Positions 44,943-56,598 of a stretch of 64,000 bases of DNA are shown here, in pieces. The position numbers and the translations under genes were made by a program. Every line of letters begins with the position of its first letter. Within the stretch, counting starts at the first letter, position 1. The notes below the pieces were generated by a model. It was not told the DNA's origin. It saw only the letters and a list, made by a program, of their open reading frames with translations, and did no database searches. The DNA lies in the NCBI GenBank assembly GCA_007449985.2, contig VIIQ02000284.1, forward strand, positions 42,516-106,515. Reading direction: 5' to 3'. This DNA is from Desmodesmus armatus (lineage: Eukaryota > Chlorophyta > Chlorophyceae > Sphaeropleales > Scenedesmaceae).

Positions 44943-46097
44943 CAGCTGTGACAAGGTTGCAAAGTGGTGGGGGTTGTGGTTTCGTGCACGCGCCAAGAGC
45001 AGCAGCCAGTGGTATATTAATACCCATATTGGCTACAGCTCTGGGGAAGCAGCTGTAACAAGCGTGCAGCAGTAGTGCCAACAGCAGCCAGCCCTTCACG
45101 GGTGGTGCCTGCAGCGCTGCTGGCTGCGGGCCCCGGCAGCAGCAGTGGGGGCAGTGGCTGTAGCGGCGGCTGCTTGTGGTGCTGTGTAGCAGCAGGAGCA
45201 GCAGTATGTTGAGCTACTCTAGCTAGGGTCTATAGACCCTAGGGTGTGGCTGGGCTGCTGTATGTATACACCAGATGGTTCTGAGCTGAGCAGCATACCA
45301 GGGATTTATGTGGTATTCATCTGGCTTGCAGTTTGCCTGTGTACATGGGTGGCATGACTGTGTACATACAAACAATAGAAGTGGGGGACAACACAGCTTG
45401 ATCCTGCCAGTGGAACGACAAGCCAGCTTGATCCTGGCGTTGATTTCTTGCTCAAAGTGCGGCGATACAGTCTTGCGGGAGAATTCATTGTGTCGCACTG
45501 GACTGTGCTTGCAGTGTAGTGCATGGCATGTCTCAATCCTTTTTTGGTGGGTGCAATGCATGCATCACATATGGGATGTGTGTTGCTCACGTGTGGACAC
45601 GGCAGCTTCAGCCTCTGCGATCTTATTACAAGACAGCGCCATCAGCAGCAGTGCAGCTGGTCACCCAAAGCATTGCTGCCTCACCAGCCCGACAGCTCGA
45701 CAAACAAGTTGAGGAATAATGGCAACCTGAAAGCCACCTACATGCTTTATGTCCTGTGTCTTGCACCCGCAAGTGGCACACTTGCCCAGTTCTGCCAGTG
45801 ATTGCCAGAGCTAGCTGCTCGGTGTAATGGGCCTTTCTCGCTGTTGTGGCATCGAAGGTGTCACAATGCAATGTTCTTTACCACGGCCGGGCTCAACGTC
45901 GGCCATACGATAGCCCCTGACAATACCCGCCCAAAACCGCCTTCAGCATTGAAAGAGCGTACTCAGCTCCCTTTTTGTTGCGTGAGACTGAGTTGAGTTG
46001 AATGTAGTATTGCGAAAGTCTCTAGAGACCAGGTTTCGCCACTTCTACATCAACTGCTTCAGCTTTGTGGGATGAGCGCTGACCTCCGCTCGTGACT
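44943..46097. other. Formin 3' flank and intergenic region
   Basis: Homology to the inverted duplicate continues to about 45400 (45230-45400 pairs with 4448-4614). A TGTAA motif of the green-algal polyadenylation type occurs at 44939-44943 and again near 45054. From about 45500 to 46097 no gene, RNA or element is recognised. Confidence 0.55.
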
Positions 46098-46103
46098 TAT
46101 AAA
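46098..46103 (+). promoter_or_regulatory. TATA box of the F-box/LRR gene
   Basis: TATAAA lies 53 bp before the in-frame ATG at 46151 and 164 bp before the ATG at 46262. With transcription starting about 30 bp downstream, the ATG at 46115 would lie outside the mRNA. Confidence 0.5.
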
Positions 46104-46367
46104 GGTTAGCAGACGTGGTGGTGGCCTTTTCACTAGCGCAGGCAAGCAGCATGTCAGCACTTCTGTCGAAGTGTCCTGCTGTCTGTGCTGACCCATGCAG
46201 TCAGCAGTGCTTGTACCAGCACCCTACACCTTGCCCGTCTGCATTGCTGCTGTTGCAGGCCATGGACTCACAAAACACTCATCATTGGACGCCCGTTTGG
46301 CATGCATCGCAGCAGGACCATGGTGGTTTAGGCCACAACAGCAGCAGGCAGCAAAGCCAGTCGTCTG

Positions 46368-49044
46368 GTGCTCAGGGGCACATGTACGCAAACACAGCAT
46401 CTCCAGGCAACAGCGATATCCATCCACCACCCTTCCCTGGCCGATTCGACATGCATCCCACCAGCACCAGCTTCAGGCAGCACGCGTTCCAAACTGTGCT
46501 GGATGCTGGTGCGGCAGCAGCAGCAGCGCAGCGCTCAACCACTCAAACAGCACATACGGGCTCTGCAGCACCCTTTCAGGGCCAGGCTCCAGCCCACACA
46601 CAGTGTGCCCCTACTCTCAAACCTCCAGCCTGCACGGTCTGCCACAGGGCCAGAGGTCCCCAGCTGGCAGGGGGGTGAAGCAGCTGCTGACTACTTGAGC
46701 TGGCGGCTAGGGCGGTTGCAGCACGGGGACCACATCCACGGCTGGCTCAACCCTCCTGAATGGGACGGAACCTGGGCAACTCACCCTCTGAGCGGACTTA
46801 GCAGCAGCAGTATGCAGATCAGTGAGCCAGTCTCCCTGCTCGACCTCCCAGAAGACGGCCTATTGGCAGTGCTGCAGTACTGTGCTGACGACCAGCGGAG
46901 CTTGTGCAATGCTGCCAGGGCACACAGCAGGCTGCACCAGGCAGTGGTGTCACTGCTCAGCAGCATCACAGCCATTGCAGACCAAGAACAGCTGGACAGC
47001 TTGCAGCTGTATGTCTCCCAGTACGGCCAGAAGATAGGCAGCTTCACAGTGAGCCGTAGCATTAGCAGCCGTTGCAGTTCTCAGGATGCGCAACTTGAAT
47101 CCTTCTATCGGGGGATGTTCGACCCACCACGGATGGACAGTTTGGGGGTGTTGCACTACCGGGAGCAGCTGCAGATGCCAGGAGCAGTTCTGAGGCAGCT
47201 GCCGCCAACCCCACACCTGCACAGCCTCACCCTCAATGGCGAAGTTATTGAACAGTTCGAGCAACGGTTCAAACCGTTTGACTACCACTGGCAGACTTCA
47301 TATGGGTTTTCTCGACAAGCTATGTGGCTCCGTGTGCAGCTGCAGCCATTCAACGGCTTCCAGGGTGTGCTGGGGGCTGGTCTGCCCCTGCCCCTCAAGC
47401 ACCTCCACCTCAAGTGCTGCACGCTGCTTGACGGTGCGGCAGGGCTGGCAGGCGCGCTGTCAATGCTGCCTGGGCTAGAGCACCTCACCCTTGACAACGT
47501 TCTTGATGGCCAGCCCACGCTACACATCCGTTCTCAACTGGCGGAGGAACTTCAGTTAGCAGGTGGTGTCTTGGATGCCCTGCAGCATGTGCAGAAACTT
47601 ACGCACCTGGATCTAAGGAACATGGACTTAAAGACAGGGTGGCCTACCACACATGAAAACGCCTTCAAACCCTTGCGGGCGCTGTCACAGCTGGTGCGCC
47701 TGCGGCTGCAGTTGGACTGCTCTTACACCATCAGCACCAACATGCTTTCAGGCTCAGCACACCTCACATACTTGGAGCTCAAAGGCCAAGCGCAGAAGCC
47801 CACGTCAAGGTCCAAAAGCATAGTGCTCGAGCCAGGCGCCCTAGCAGGCAAGACCAAGCTGCAGGATCTGCATTTGGAGGAAATCAGTCCAGTGGGCTTG
47901 GCAGCAGGGGTAGTTCAGTGCCTGCAGCAGCTTCAGGAGCTGACGCAGTTGACACACCTGCATTTCGAGCTCAGCGCTGACGTCTACAGCTCCCTTGTCA
48001 ACCCAGGCAATCCGGTTGACCCCCCGGCAGCAGTCTTTGCAGCCCTGACAGCCAGCAGCAAGCTGCAGCACCTCGCCATCAGCGGCTGTCAGGTGCTGCC
48101 TGAGGTGTGGCAGCAGGTCTTCCCTGCCGGCCGGCTGCTGCCGTGCCTGCAGTCGCTGCAAATAACAGCTGGTGGTGAGGTCAGCGCAGTAGCACCAGAT
48201 GGCACCCTCCTTGGCAGCTGCTGCCCTGGCTTGAAGTCCTTGAGTTTGTGTGGCGTGCACTGCAGTGGGGAGCAGCTGACGGCTCTGCAGGGGCTGAGTT
48301 GCTTCATCTCACTGTCCGTCAAGGGCTCACTGAGTAATTGGGGTGAGGTCCTCAACGCGGTGTGCCAGCTGACGGGGTTGAGGGACTTGAGTCTGGGGAT
48401 CCCTGATGCGATGGAGCGACCGCTGCAGCTGACGCGGCTGCAGCAGCTGACGTCGTTGTCTTTGGGTGCACGACGCTGGAGCTCAGCCGCTGCGTTTGTC
48501 GCAAACTGCGACCAGGGACCCTGGCAGGTAAGTGGCTAGTAAGCTAGCCAGCATGGTCATCGGGTTGTGTTGCACCGTGTTGATGCTAGGGTTTTGGGCT
48601 GTCAAAACGGGTTGCTTGATTTTTTGGGTTGAGTGTGGCACACTTTGAATGCTGAGGCGCAGGCTGCAACGTGGCATTTAGCGCATATGCGCAATGACTG
48701 CACAGTTGGGTTTTTGTATCCCTTTTCAAGTAAGGCCGTCGCCCTCAGCTTCTGTGTTTGACCCAAGTGTCAGTGACTCCTGTGCTTTACTAAACTGTGT
48801 AGTACACTGCAGACACAGCCACATCAAGTTGCCCATCTCTTGTTCGTCCTGCACATACCCCTGCTCCTGCCGTGTTAATCTGTCTGTTGCTGTGCAGCTG
48901 CCTGGTGCCTCCCAGGAGCCCATGCTCCCTGACTCCATGGAGTCAAAGCTGCACAGCATATTCAACACTTTTCGGCTACGCACTGGATTGCCACCATACT
49001 ACTATCCCCCAGGGACAGGAGCAAATGCAGCACCGCAGTACTGA
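46368..49044 (+). CDS. F-box-like leucine-rich repeat protein
   Basis: A first coding exon runs open to the donor at 48528 (GTAAGT). An intron of 370 nt ends in GTGCAG at 48897. A last exon (48898-49044) encodes LPGASQEPML to GANAAPQY with TGA. The main exon has an F-box-like segment (about residues 150-200: LLDLPEDGLLAVLQYCADD, CNAARAHSRLHQAV), then irregular LRRs to the end (LKHLHLKCCTL, LEHLTLDNVL, LTHLDLRNMDL, LTYLELKG, LQHLAISGC, LKSLSLCGV, LRDLSLGIP, LTSLSLGA). Such proteins are usually substrate receptors of SCF ubiquitin ligases. The true start is uncertain. Another frame beginning ATG 46151/46262 (MDSQNTHHWTPVWHAS) is protein-like but in another phase until 46678, so an intron or indel may join it. 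A conservative start is Met 46812. Confidence 0.7.
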
Positions 49045-49483
49045 ATGTCACGGCAGACGCGCGGCATGACTTCGAGACCCCCCCCTCCCCCGCCCTCTGC
49101 AAGGTTGTCACAGCGGTGCTGCCAAGCGCAGCAGGCATGCTGGTGCTGCTATCTCCAGGGGACAGGAGCGGGTGCAGCACAGTGGTACTGAGTCACTCAG
49201 CAGCCGCATGCATGACTGGCATGCATGATATGGCATGACTGAGATGCCCCGGGGCCCCCTCCGCACGGCTGTCTGCTGCCAAGTGCAGCAGGGAGCAGTG
49301 TGCTGGCGCCAGCCTTGGTGCCAGCCTGTCAGGGGCCGCATTGGTCAGCAGCTGCACTGCATGTGGCTGTTGCTTTGCAAACAAACAATAAAATGCATGC
49401 GCCATGCATGCAGCCTCCTTATGCATCTTCAGAAATAGCACGAATGTGCAGTTTTCAGCACGTGTGAGGGTGCAGCCGTGTAA
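49045..49483 (+). other. 3' region of the F-box/LRR gene with duplicated exon end
   Basis: GGGACAGGAGC...TGCAGCAC...GTACTGA, the end of the last exon (about 49010-49044), recurs at about 49158-49190. A further weak copy lies near 49285-49320. TGTAA at 49479-49483 is a candidate green-algal polyadenylation signal. Confidence 0.5.
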
Positions 49484-49802
49484 CTCTGGCAACACATGCA
49501 TGTGCGTCTGTATTGAAAGACCAACAGCATTGAACCTTGCACACTATGATGGCTTCAGCACTTGCACTGGCGCTCTTGTCTCTGGTTGATGCTGGCGTCT
49601 GGTGGTGCAGGCACCTGGCACAGCCGCAGTGACGCATGCACCTGCTTGCAATGTTTCAACTTTGGATGTTGCAGACAGTCCTTGGAAGCTCTGTGAATTA
49701 TGTGCTCGGTCGGTCTAGATTGTCGGTCACCTGATCAAAGATACACCATTTTGGGCTGACCCTTGGACAAGGTGTGCGATACGTTGGTCGCGTGCGCAGC
49801 CC

Positions 49803-49809
49803 TATATAG
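49803..49809 (+). promoter_or_regulatory. TATA box of the dirigent-like gene
   Basis: TATATAG lies 92 bp before the ATG at 49895, leaving a 5' leader of about 60 nt. No other promoter motif is recognised. Confidence 0.6.
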
Positions 49810-49894
49810 CTCGGACGAAACACCGCAGAGCCATCGCAGATCTGATCGCCCGCCCAGCCATCACACTGCATCAACGGGTCGATCAATTTCCAAC

Positions 49895-51810
49895 ATGGCA
49901 AAGAGCGTCGCAATCGCTGCTCTGCTGCTGCTGGCGCTGGCTTTCGGAGCTCAGGCCGAAACCAAGAAGTAAGCGTGGTGTCTGTTGGACAAACCTGGTT
50001 GATGCTGAATGCTGCTACTTCAGCACGGGCGTACGATCTGACGTCTCGCAGCATGCCTCACGTGTGGTGCGCAGTTGCGTGACCACAGATATCTGAGATC
50101 GATCTGAGGCGCGGCTGCGTGTGCTGCTCTGGTCTGTGCTGCCCTTGCGGTTGCAGGCTGAGACTGACATCGGGAGAAACTCTCGGAAGCAAGGGAGGCA
50201 ACAGCGAGGCTATCGGCACAGCAGCAGTGTACAAGTGAGTCATAGGGCTGCAGCGCTGCAGCTGGTCAGGCCTCCTACCCATGCAAAGCTGAGCTGCATC
50301 ATACCAATGTCTTTTGAGACCTGCTTGGTAGCCTCAGAACATATGCTCATCCTGGGCAGCAGTCTCGGACTCAGTCCGACACTGACAGTGTCACAAGCCA
50401 CAATGTGCCCCAGCTGGTAGCAGCCAATCCATGTGTGGAAGATCTGCCTCATGCCATGAGTGACTCCTCAATGGTGGGTTAGCTTTAGTTTTGTCACCCT
50501 CGTCGACACATCCATGCCACACCAGTTGCTCATATACCTCCATGCGTGGGTGCCTGCAGATATGCCCTGACCTGTGCCAGCTCCAACTCAACCATCGGCT
50601 CCTGCCATGAGACTGGCATCTATCTGAGCCCACCCGAGACAGGCCGCCAGATGGTGATGTGGCAGTTGACCTGGTGAGCTTTCTGAATGCTACTGGTAGA
50701 TTCACACTGCTGTAGTGTGACTCTACTACACTGTAACAGTGTGACTGTCAGAGTGATGGGGCACGGTTGTCATCGCTGTGGCAGTTGACCTGGTGAGCAT
50801 TGAGCATTGAGCATTGAGCGGCTGTTAGCCCAATCTGAGAGTCACACTATGACAGTGTGACTGTGAGACTCTGATGTTGACGGTGCACAGTGTTCATCTC
50901 AGACACAAGCTGAATCCAACAAGCAGTGCATTGGTTTGACTGCAGTTACAGAACCTCGCTCACTCATCGTTGGTCATATGCAGTGTGTTCGAACGTTCCC
51001 AGCCATGGCATATTTCAGCAATCATGCTGGGTCCCTGTCTTGTATGTCCCCTTTGGCCGTGCAAAGCCTTGACTGTCACACATGCCTGGTAGGTCTGCTG
51101 CTGTGAGCTTGGCAACGTGGTGTTGCATGATTACCGTCAATCTGCAAAGTTATGGTGTGTCCCTGTCTGCTACAGTGACATCACTCAGAAGTGCGGCGAC
51201 GATGTGGATGTTGGCAAGATCAACAGCCTGGGCATGGCGCCTGCAGGTGAGCATCATTAGGGTTTTAAGGTTTAGGGTTCAACCCTAAACCCTACACCCA
51301 AACTCACATGATGTCCTACAAATAAAGTTTTTTGGCACAGCTACTACACCATTGGTGTGTTTCCTTCAGCCAATGCGGCACTGCTGCATTGCTTGCTGCG
51401 TTTGCATTGCCAGCCACTGGCAGTTGCTTTGCAGCGATGACATTGCCAGCCACAGTACACCGTGACCAGGCAAACATGGTGAATGCGCCGCAATTCCCTT
51501 TCACTGGCACAGTCACAGTGCAGTGCACTGGCCTTGTGGCTCCTGCAAAGAGGCATGCTTCCCCCTACGTCTGGTCCAGTTGCTTGCGTGACCCATGTTA
51601 CCCTTCTCTTCCTCAGAAAAAAGGAGTTCTTGAAACACCTGTGAGTTCACGGTGAATTTCTCTTCACATGCCCCCTGTCCCACAGGTGATTGGACCGGCC
51701 AGTTCCCCATCACGTTTAGCATTGTGGGTGGCACCGGAGCCTACGAGGGTGTGACTGGCGGCACTGCAACCTTCAACGACAAGGACATCGACCTGATGCT
51801 CATCAGCTGA
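49895..51810 (+). CDS. Small secreted dirigent/allene-oxide-cyclase-like protein, five exons
   Basis: The exons are 49895-49968, 50157-50234, 50560-50673, 51176-51246 and 51686-51810. All have GT-AG borders and the phases join perfectly (462 nt, 153 aa plus TGA). The protein starts with a clear signal peptide (MAKSVAIAALLLLALAFG, cleavage likely after AQA). The mature part has LRLTSGETLGSKGGNS, four Cys (CASSNSTIGSC and CDITQKC) and, near the C-terminus, ITFSIVGGTGAYEGVTGGTA. That motif is the Gly-rich GGTGxxxGxxG signature of dirigent/AOC-type beta-barrels. These proteins are secreted in plants and steer radical coupling or carry other roles. No substrate can be inferred here. Introns contain GTGA-rich repeats and a telomere-like palindrome. 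The gene is compact and apparently intact. Confidence 0.8.
51259..51299. repeat. Telomere-like palindrome in intron 4 of the dirigent-like gene
   Basis: GGTTTAGGGTT is followed directly by AACCCTAAACC after one to two spacer bases, with further AGGGTTTTA and CCCTACACCC at the edges. Both strands of a TTTAGGG-type plant/algal telomere repeat are represented. Confidence 0.7.
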
Positions 51811-54800
51811 TGCTGCAGAAGACGTTTCTGCTTTCCAGCGCTACCAGCACCATTTCTCAGGCGGTTTCCTGCGCTACCAGCCACCATTTGTGTTTCCATG
51901 GAAACAGTGCTGGCCAGTGCTACCAGCTCCTGTGTCCAGCACCACCAGCACCGTGGTGACCCACGCTGTTGTTGCTGAGCGATGCTGCAGATGGTGCGTT
52001 GGATGGTGTATACACTAGAAGATGGTATGCAGACATCATGTGGCACCCTTTGTATAAGGACTGCTGTGCTAGCCTAGCTGGCAGCATTTACACGCATGGT
52101 TGGTGTCAGGCTGATGCCCCCAGTAGGGCCAAGACTTGGTTGTTCCGCCAAAACATTGCACATGTTGTGCCTGCAATTGGTTGCATCTGATGGGTGCGAG
52201 GGTAGGAGCTTCAGGGGCTGCAGCGGCCGTGCCAGAATGTGCATATCGAAGTGAAACTTCTGCACATGTCGTGTTATTACTGGATGATGGTATGCTTTGC
52301 AATGATTTAGTAATCCCTTGTGCAGTTGATGCTTGCTGCTACTAGCAGCTAGCACACCATGCAGGGCAAGCCTCAGAATGATGAGGTATGTGTTGTGCTA
52401 TAGGTTTCCTCCTCTCATATGTTTGATTGGCATGTCGGATGAAGTGTTCTGCACAACGTTACATACGTTGGTATCTGTTTCGTGTTGTGTGAGGCCGTGG
52501 TGTAACCAAAACAGTTGCGTACTAGGAGTGCAGATGGTGTTGGTCACTGTTAGTTATGTGAGGTTTGTTGCTGACAGTAACATACCATATTTAGACGGTG
52601 CATCACCCTTCATCATACTGCACAGCCACATGTGTGCAGCCAACCTATAGCTGGAACTATATAGTTTCACCACACAGAGCCAATGCAGTAGCCCACACAG
52701 AGCCAATGCAATAGAAATACTGTCAAAGTCACCGTAGTGACCAAGCATTGTGTGTCAGCTAGACAACCCAACTCTGCTCAAGTCCCAGTTGACAGACCCC
52801 CCCCCCCCCCCCAAATGCTGCACACATCATATGACGCATGCATGGCTGCATGCAGACACCATGGAGGGGTACCCCTCCGTTTGCGCAAGGGGCAAGGGCC
52901 CTTGGACAGTGACTTCAAGGTGCTGCAGACAGTGTTGAGTGGCTGCTGGGGCAATATACTAGCGGAGTATGCTTTGTGACAAGCCAACATGGCTGTGTGG
53001 CGAATGGGCGACAACTGAAATCACACACACATCTCGCAGCTAGCACACACACACACACACACACTCACTATATGCAGCATGCAGGGAACTTGATAAGACA
53101 CCCTTTGATGAAATGTACTTTATTGCCATCCTTACAATTCCCACGTAAGAAACCTCTGCACGAGTAGCCGCCACTGTATGCTGCTGCTTGCTGGCGAAAC
53201 CACACACCAATACAGACATATTAACTCCAAACAGGACATGCTGGCATGTAGCAAGCGGACCTCAAACACTGCGGCACATGATGTGTGCCCGGCGCAAATA
53301 CTATTTCCATAGTATGACTGGCAGAATCTGGCAGCACAGCCAAGCTTGCTGGATGATGCTGTGCACCTGCACCTGCATGTCAAGCCCTTGAACCCTAAAC
53401 TCCGGCAGACTTTGTACAGCTCACAGACCACAGCACACCCCTGATCAAGCGGCCTGTGCTGCACTGAAAACCACTTAGCTGCAAGTAACTGTTGTGAACA
53501 CGGCGTTACTTCATCAAAAGCAGGGTGAAGCTTCTGAACAGTCATACACATTAAGGTCAATCCCCATACACAACAGTAACGAGGTCAGAGCGTGACAGCA
53601 TCGCATCTGCCCTGTGGCCAAACTCAACTCACTCCATTTCAGGCTGAAAGGAGTACAATCATCATCACTGCAAGCAGCTCAAGCGGAATGCGATCGTTAC
53701 AAAGCAGGTGTGGCCCTGCCACATCCTAGATAGGATGTAAGTGATACCGCCATGTGGACAGTGTGCCGTACTTTCACATAACACGCAACCTCAAGAAGAA
53801 CCCGAAGGGCCCAAGCCTGTGATTAGTCAAGGTGACTGCACCCCACACAATGCACAGCCTGCACCTGATTCACACACACACACACACACATCGCATGCGT
53901 CATGCCTTTAATATTGGCACTACAAGGATCATGCATGATCCTGATCAGCTGATCAGCTGAACACACCTCTCAGAGTCAGAGGCACAGGGCATCATTTCTA
54001 ATCCTGGTTGATGCAACCCCGTGCTGACCTGTCACTGAGCAGATGCACATCATTATTCAGCGCTGCTGATTGTTTGCATTTTGATACCATAGGGGCCCAT
54101 GTAAGTACCTCGGCACCCCACAAGTGACCTCACAGGAGTGAACACAGCCAACACGCTGAAACCATACGCATCACATAACACAGCAAACCGCCTACACACA
54201 GCTGCATGCCGCCCCGGGGGGGGGGGGGGGATGCAAAGAGCCTCTGCTTGGCTTGTGGTAGCTCAACTCTCCTGGGCCAATCTTGCACAAGGCTCAGTAG
54301 GTGATTTGACTACCAGGAGATCCGCCAAAGCCTCCCACTAAGCGGCAACCATATGCACCAAGCAGCACGTCTGTGACTCGGACAACACATGCAACACAAC
54401 TGCCACCTGTGCGACAGATGTGGACAAAGGTGCAGCTACCCTTTCACACTGCAATATGCTGCGCATTTGAATAACTTGCGTTGCCAATGCGGGTGCGGCA
54501 CCCTGCCGCCGACTAGACAGTCAACCATCTTGGACTGTCAAATGGTACTGAGCTTTGGCCAATAGCCGAAACCAGACACCCTTGTGTCCCCTGGTCAAAC
54601 TTGCAATGACACCAGCAGGCTTTGAACGCACACCTCTGTGTCCCCACACTGTCACACCCCGACCTCTCAGCAACTACCTCTTGCTGCTGCTGGCTGCTAG
54701 CAAGACCCCTGCCACTGCTGCCACTGCTGCTGCTGCTGCTGCTGCTGCCAATGGTGTTGCAGGTGGTGCAGACCACCCGCTGCTTCACTTCCGAAGTGAA

Positions 54801-54966
54801 GGTCGGCAACCTCACACTACCCACCACTCAAAACTCAGCCCAACCCAATCGAACGACGGTGGTTGAGCTACATAAACCCACACAAACCCTTAGCACTCAA
54901 AACACAACAGGCCATTATGTGGCCCTGGAGAGCCCTGAACAACAACCTCCTGAAACCTCAAAACCC
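51811..54966. other. Intergenic region without a recognised gene
   Basis: The first 150 bp are 3' flank with GCTACCAGC repeats. It contains a two-copy CACACAGAGCCAATGCA repeat near 52670-52715, (CA)n tracts at 53044-53062 and 53873-53890, and C/G homopolymers at 52798-52812 and 54215-54230. A minus frame at 54513-54827 with a Ser run could be a further 3' exon of the LRR gene, since the frame at 54967 ends in GTAAGG, which could be a donor. Other frames are Cys/His-rich and unconvincing. Confidence 0.5.
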
Positions 54967-55495
54967 TTACTCATCCCCATATGCCGTTGCACGGCGGCCC
55001 CGCATCTGCTCCCAGCCGCCGCTGCTGCCCTCACCGACAGCAGCAGCAGCACTGCTGCCAGCCTCTACTGCTGCTGCTGCTGCTGCTGGTGCCTCTGAGC
55101 CCACTGCTGCTGCAGCCGCCTGCTGCTGCTGCTGCTGCTGCTGGAAGGACCTAAAGACGAGCCCGGTAGGACTACTGGTCTCCTCTCCCCCTCTGCTAAA
55201 CCTCGCCAGTAGTGACCGACCCACACTGCGTGAGCGGTGGAGGGTGGGAAGGGGGGCAAAGCAATCTCCCCCCTCACACTCCCCCACTGAGTGAGAAGCC
55301 AGCCGGGCCGCTGCAAGCATACTCACATCAAATGACCAGCTGCCCGGCAGGTTTGACCCATTCTGCTGGGGCTGATGCATGTTGGAGTTCCTGCCAAAAA
55401 TGCCGCCATTGCTGCTGCCGGCAGCGGCAGCTGTAGCCGCCGCAGCCGGCGGCGGCACTGCTGCCATTGCTGCCAGGACAGCCGTCGGCAGCTCC

Positions 55496-55527
<32 letters not shown>

Positions 55528-56598
55528 GGCAAGGCAGGGGCAGGAGGCAGATGAGAGAGTGGGTCGTCTGCTGCGCACGGATGCTTCATACCAACTGACA
55601 ACCCTGTCACCGCTACTGTCACCATTGCCGCTGCTGTTGCTGCTCCTGCTGCTGCTGATGCTTAGGGCACTGCCAAAGGACTGCAGGAGAGCGCCATCTG
55701 CTACTGCTGCTGCTGCTGCTGCTGGTGTTGGCAGTACTGCTGGATCAGCAGCAGCAGCAGCAGCGGCAGCAGGATCTGATGCTGGCTGCTGTGAATCTGC
55801 ACTCCCCCAGCACTCTAACACACTTCCACTCCCAACTGCTGCTGCTGCTGCTGCTGCTGCAGGGAAGAAGATCTCGCAGTCAGGCACTTCAGAGGCGACA
55901 CTGCTGCCGCTGCTGCTCCTCACCAGCCGCCGGGCATTGCTGCCACTGCTGCTGTCGCTGCCGGTGGGGCTCGTGAAGTGTGATGAAGTGTAACCGGCAG
56001 TCACTGGGCTCTGAAATGCACTGCTGCTGCCTCTGCTGTGCATGCCTCTTGTACTGCTGCGCCCTGCTGGTGACAACAAGAGTGAGAGATCCTCGCTCCC
56101 ACCCTCACACTCCTGTAGTGTGACCTCCGAGGTCACACTTTCACCAAACCCCTGCTGCTGCTGCTGCTGTGTAACCAGCCCACTGCTGCTACTGCTGCCG
56201 GCCCCAGCAGCAGCAGTTGCTGCTCCTGCTGTTTGAGGAAGTGGGACCTGGGGGTGTGACCCTGGCCCATAATGTGTGACTGGCCCATTCAGGTGTGACA
56301 CTGGGCCGGGTAAGTGTGACACATCGATGCGCAGGCCAACAGCAGCAGCAGCACGAGCAGCACGGCTTAGGCCATGACCCTGCTGCTGCTGCTGCTGCTC
56401 CTCAGCTGTTGCTGATGTTGCTGCTGTTGCACCTGTACTTGCACTTTCTGCCGGCACGGCAGGTGCTACTGCTGTTGCTGCTGCTGCTGGGAGTGTTGGC
56501 GGCTGCAGTGGTACTGCTTCTGCTGCTGCTACTGCTGCCAGGTCGTCACCATACTGTGGCATGGTGTTGCTGAAGATGTACAGCCCAGGTATCATCTC
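54967..56598 (-). other. C-terminal low-complexity exon of the LRR gene
   Basis: It is open for about 543 codons after a TAG acceptor at 56599-56600. It carries poly-Ala, poly-Gln and poly-Ser stretches encoded by GCN/CAG repeats. It is punctuated by less repetitive pieces (VSHLPGPVSHLNGPVTHYG, VASEVPDCEIFFP, GDRVVSWYEASVRSRRP, GSWSFDVSMLAAARLASHSV, LHRSRSVGRSLLARFSR). A decayed second copy of the exon start (EMILGFTSS) lies at about 56795-56830. Confidence 0.65.

Noticed and set aside
46224..47527. Minus-strand frames opposite the F-box/LRR gene
   Set aside because: Shadows of a 2.1 kb plus-strand coding exon with regular LRR spacing and a proper donor.
53132..53560. 142-codon minus-strand frame as a gene
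   Set aside because: Cys/Leu-rich composition without motif, no splice support and no neighbouring coding sequence.
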